This document shows, in pieces, positions 62,243 to 64,000 of a stretch of DNA of 64,000 bases. How positions within the stretch are numbered: position 1 is the first letter of the stretch; every line of letters begins with the position of its first letter. Location of the stretch: the IMG/VR virus record IMGVR_UViG_3300024346_000017, positions 49,109 to 113,108 of that record. The stretch is one strand, 5' to 3'. This DNA comes from a virus. A program made the translations under genes and the position numbers. The notes beneath the pieces are model-generated. The model saw only the letters and a program-made list of their open reading frames with translations. It was not told the origin of the DNA and searched no databases.

Positions 62243-62446
62243 ATGAATGTATCTAAACAAAGATCAGCACTAAAGGCAATTACATGGCGTGTTATTGGCA
62301 CAGCAGACACCTTTGTGATATCTTGGGTTATAACTAAAGAGCCAGTTACGGCAGGAGCAATCGCAAGCTTTGAGGTATTTACAAAAACTATTCTTTATTA
62401 TTTTCATGAGCGCGGGTGGAATAAAGTTAAGTGGGGTAGAAAGTAA
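62243..62446 (+). CDS. DUF2061 membrane protein
   Basis: The product of 67 residues has RSALKAITWRVIGTADTFV, an EVFTKTILYYFHERGW block and two hydrophobic stretches, matching the DUF2061 family of small membrane proteins. GGGTGG precedes ATG 62243; a GTG at 62234 is less likely. It follows the CysC-like fusion; a link with sulfate metabolism is possible, and a holin-like role cannot be excluded. Confidence 0.72.
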   Translation: MNVSKQRSALKAITWRVIGTADTFVISWVITKEPVTAGAIASFEVFTKTILYYFHERGWNKVKWGRK

Positions 62447-62634
62447 TGCCAGTATATGAATATAAATGCTCGTATGATGAAGCTCACCCACTAATGTCAA
62501 TCAATAGATCTATTACGGATACTGATCCAGGGTATACATGCGTAGAATGTGAATCAGATATGATGAGGCACTTCACCCCATTTGGAATTCAATTTAAAGG
62601 CAATGGCTTTTATAAGACTGATAATCCAAAATAA
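62446..62634 (+). CDS. FmdB-type zinc-ribbon protein
   Basis: The 62-residue protein begins MPVYEYKCSYDEAH and has YTCVECESDM, the FmdB-like zinc ribbon. It is TAATG-coupled at both ends. The family has regulatory associations but no clear enzyme role. Confidence 0.7.
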   Translation: MPVYEYKCSYDEAHPLMSINRSITDTDPGYTCVECESDMMRHFTPFGIQFKGNGFYKTDNPK

Positions 62635-63560
62635 TGGAAGACATTAAAAGACTTTTTATAAATGAGCTAATTGAGTTTCCCAATGGCGCTCAGCTAAATC
62701 ATGCAAGAACAGATATACATAAAATAGATTACACTCTCAATAGCTTGGGGTATAGAAGCGAGGAGTTTGATGGTAAATCAGAAATTCTTTTTCTTGGTTG
62801 TTCTCATACATATGGACAGGGTCTACCAAAAGAAGATGCGTGGACACATATTCTATCTAAAAAATTAAATTTAAGTTCGTCTAGCCTAGCTGCACGTGGC
62901 GATTCTGTTATGGGACAAGTATCAAAAGCTTTTTATTATTTTGAAAAATTTGGCAATCCAAAAATTGTAGTAGCCTTATTCCCATTTTCTAGAATAATGA
63001 CTCCTTATACAAAGGGTAAGATGGAAACCAAAAATGAGTTTAAGAGACACAAGTTTACGGAATATGATTATATGCCTTTAGTTGAATACTCAGAGACTTG
63101 GGGCTCGTTTGCTAAATATGCAAAAGCTCCATACGATCCCCAAGATATACTAACAGAAGAGTTTGTATTCTTTTATGAGAATATTTTTATTGATATGCTG
63201 AGACAATATTGTAAGTCAAACAACATAAAGTTTGTTTGGAGTAATTGGGACCCCATGTATCAGGAAGATATATACAACGAAGTAAATTCATTTTACCCCC
63301 AGCACCATGAAGGCTATTGTTATATTGAAGCATTTGATTGGAAAATTCCCAATCACGAACCAACCCAGTCTGGTGCACGTGGAGAAGCAGATAACTATGG
63401 AGAATTTAATGCCTTAGACTGTCACTCAGAACACGATAGAGACCATGAACTATTTTATCGTAGTTCAGACAGAGCAAATGAACATATACCTCATTGGGGT
63501 ACACACAAACAATTACATATAGCAGAAGATTTCTACAACTTTATTGTTGACAAACTTTAG
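62634..63560 (+). CDS. SGNH hydrolase-like protein 3
   Basis: The 308-residue protein has ILFLGCSHTYGQG with S57 (GCS form), LAARGDSVMGQVSKAF, and a C-terminal GTHKQLHIAEDFYNFIV. The middle block DMLRQYCKSNNIKFVWS matches protein 2. Three such paralogues within 7 kb, around a carbamoyltransferase, point to a glycan-modifying set. Confidence 0.72.
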   Translation: MEDIKRLFINELIEFPNGAQLNHARTDIHKIDYTLNSLGYRSEEFDGKSEILFLGCSHTYGQGLPKEDAWTHILSKKLNLSSSSLAARGDSVMGQVSKAFYYFEKFGNPKIVVALFPFSRIMTPYTKGKMETKNEFKRHKFTEYDYMPLVEYSETWGSFAKYAKAPYDPQDILTEEFVFFYENIFIDMLRQYCKSNNIKFVWSNWDPMYQEDIYNEVNSFYPQHHEGYCYIEAFDWKIPNHEPTQSGARGEADNYGEFNALDCHSEHDRDHELFYRSSDRANEHIPHWGTHKQLHIAEDFYNFIVDKL

Positions 63561-63575
63561 TTTAAACTAACATTC

Positions 63576-63584
63576 TGCTATAAT
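63576..63584 (+). promoter_or_regulatory. Extended -10 promoter (TGC-TATAAT)
   Basis: TGCTATAAT (-10 at 63579-63584) lies 43 bases before the TTG at 63628, with TAGGAGAT as ribosome site. The 14-bp palindrome TTAGTTTAAACTAA lies just upstream at 63557-63570. Confidence 0.65.
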
Positions 63585-63627
63585 TACTAAGTAAGCAAAA
63601 ATATTGCATTACTTAGGAGATCCCTAG

Positions 63628-64000
63628 TTGACTAGAAAGATTAAGTATTTTTTAACCAGCCTTTTTATAATCGGCTGGCTTTTCCTTTTTAGTCCTAACT
63701 TTGCTAATGCTAATGAGCCACCCGCTCCCTCAGAGCAAGTTGTTGTAAGCCCAGCACAACAAGCGGTCAATACAGCAATCGCAACTGCAACTACAGAAGT
63801 TGCACAAGCCGCAGCTGCATCAGATACAGCAACAGTGACTATAGCCACTGCGGTTGAATCAGTAACAGCGTCTAACACTGCTGTAGCAGCAGCAAATACA
63901 GCGGTAGCAGCAGCAACGGCTGCGGTAGCAGAAGTATCAAATGTATCCTCAGCCGTAGAAACAGCAACAACAGTTGTTCAAACAGTTACATCAACAATAG
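63628..64000 (+). CDS. Secreted alanine-rich protein, 3' truncated by the window edge
   Basis: It starts at TTG 63628 after TAGGAGAT. Residues 1-29 look like a signal peptide: basic MTRKIK, a hydrophobic core (FLTSLFIIGWLFLF) and an ANA-NE cleavage site. The visible mature part is a proline linker followed by Ala/Thr/Val repeats (TAVAAANTAVAAATAAV). A phage-encoded exported Ala-rich protein is unusual. It could be a cell-surface or periplasmic helper, or a fibre-like protein routed outside the cell. Confidence 0.65.
   Translation, partial: MTRKIKYFLTSLFIIGWLFLFSPNFANANEPPAPSEQVVVSPAQQAVNTAIATATTEVAQAAAASDTATVTIATAVESVTASNTAVAAANTAVAAATAAVAEVSNVSSAVETATTVVQTVTSTI

Noticed and set aside
62243-62446. 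DUF2061 protein as the holin
   Set aside because: It has two hydrophobic segments and is about 1.2 kb from the endolysin, but the family motif (TWRVIGTADT, YYFHERGW) is not typical of holins. No other holin was identified with confidence.
63628-64000. Possible continuation of the last gene into the first gene if the molecule were circular at 64,000 bases
   Set aside because: The frames do fit across the junction, but that has a one-in-three chance, the window length is arbitrary, and a signal peptide on a tail fibre would be odd. No terminal overlap is visible.
1-64000. Search for integrase, attachment sites, lysogeny repressor or insertion sequences
   Set aside because: No recombinase or transposase motifs and no IS-like inverted repeats were recognised. 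The helix-turn-helix genes lack a lysogeny context.

Overview
This window is most of the genome of an AT-rich, long-tailed (siphovirus-like) double-stranded DNA phage. All genes lie on the + strand and are tightly packed, with many ATGA or TAATG stop/start overlaps. No gene-free stretch reaches 300 bases. The 3020-residue tape measure protein implies a very long tail. I saw no integrase, excisionase or lysogeny repressor, so a lytic lifestyle is likely. The host is probably an actinobacterium, for example a freshwater or marine AT-rich lineage. This is inferred from the leaderless, extended -10 promoters, the DnaE-type polymerase and the many small zinc-finger proteins typical of actinophages; it is not proven here.

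Layout: 1-4971 encodes alanine-rich and repeat-built tail fibre proteins, ending in a fibronectin-III protein with a Phe-Phe-Ala-Pro-Pro repeat tail. 5044-9364 is a block of five 2-oxoglutarate/Fe(II) dioxygenases plus a DUF6065-like protein. 9385-12303 holds a collagen-like fibre with an S74 chaperone and a LamG-like protein. 12389-21622 is the head and connector module: portal, HK97-type protease with a scaffold-like tail, major capsid protein, connectors, major tail protein, and tail chaperones joined by a -1 frameshift. 21627-39292 is the tape measure, tail tip and further fibres. 39386-53495 is replication and recombination: phosphoesterase, DnaB-like helicase, DnaG-like primase, gp32-like SSB, DnaE polymerase, RecA, Cas4-like nuclease, RuvC-like resolvase, and a second dioxygenase/DUF6065 pair. 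53531-56457 is the packaging region, with a seventh dioxygenase between a helix-turn-helix protein and the large terminase. 56454-63560 is an accessory and lysis region: three SGNH paralogues, a NodU-type carbamoyltransferase, tRNA-Met(CAT), tRNA-Arg(TCT), CHAP endolysin, thermonuclease, an APS-kinase/nucleotidylyltransferase fusion and a DUF2061 membrane protein. The window ends inside a secreted alanine-rich protein.

The most striking system is the dioxygenase cluster. Seven dioxygenases keep a complete HxD...H facial triad and a basic residue exactly ten positions after the distal His. Five sit between a protein whose tail contains Pro-Pro-Gly and a fibre with collagen-like Gly-X-Y stretches. 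This suggests, as inference only, a phage-encoded prolyl (or other residue) hydroxylation system acting on the phage's own fibres. DUF6065-like paralogues accompany the dioxygenases at both main sites.

Expression signals are unusually readable. Many promoters follow a TGN-TATAAT extended -10 form with a -35 box 16 or 17 bases upstream. At least five genes begin exactly six bases after the -10 box, meaning leaderless mRNAs. The capsid and major tail genes use almost only CGT/CGC for arginine, while most others use AGA, which fits the phage carrying its own tRNA-Arg(TCT).
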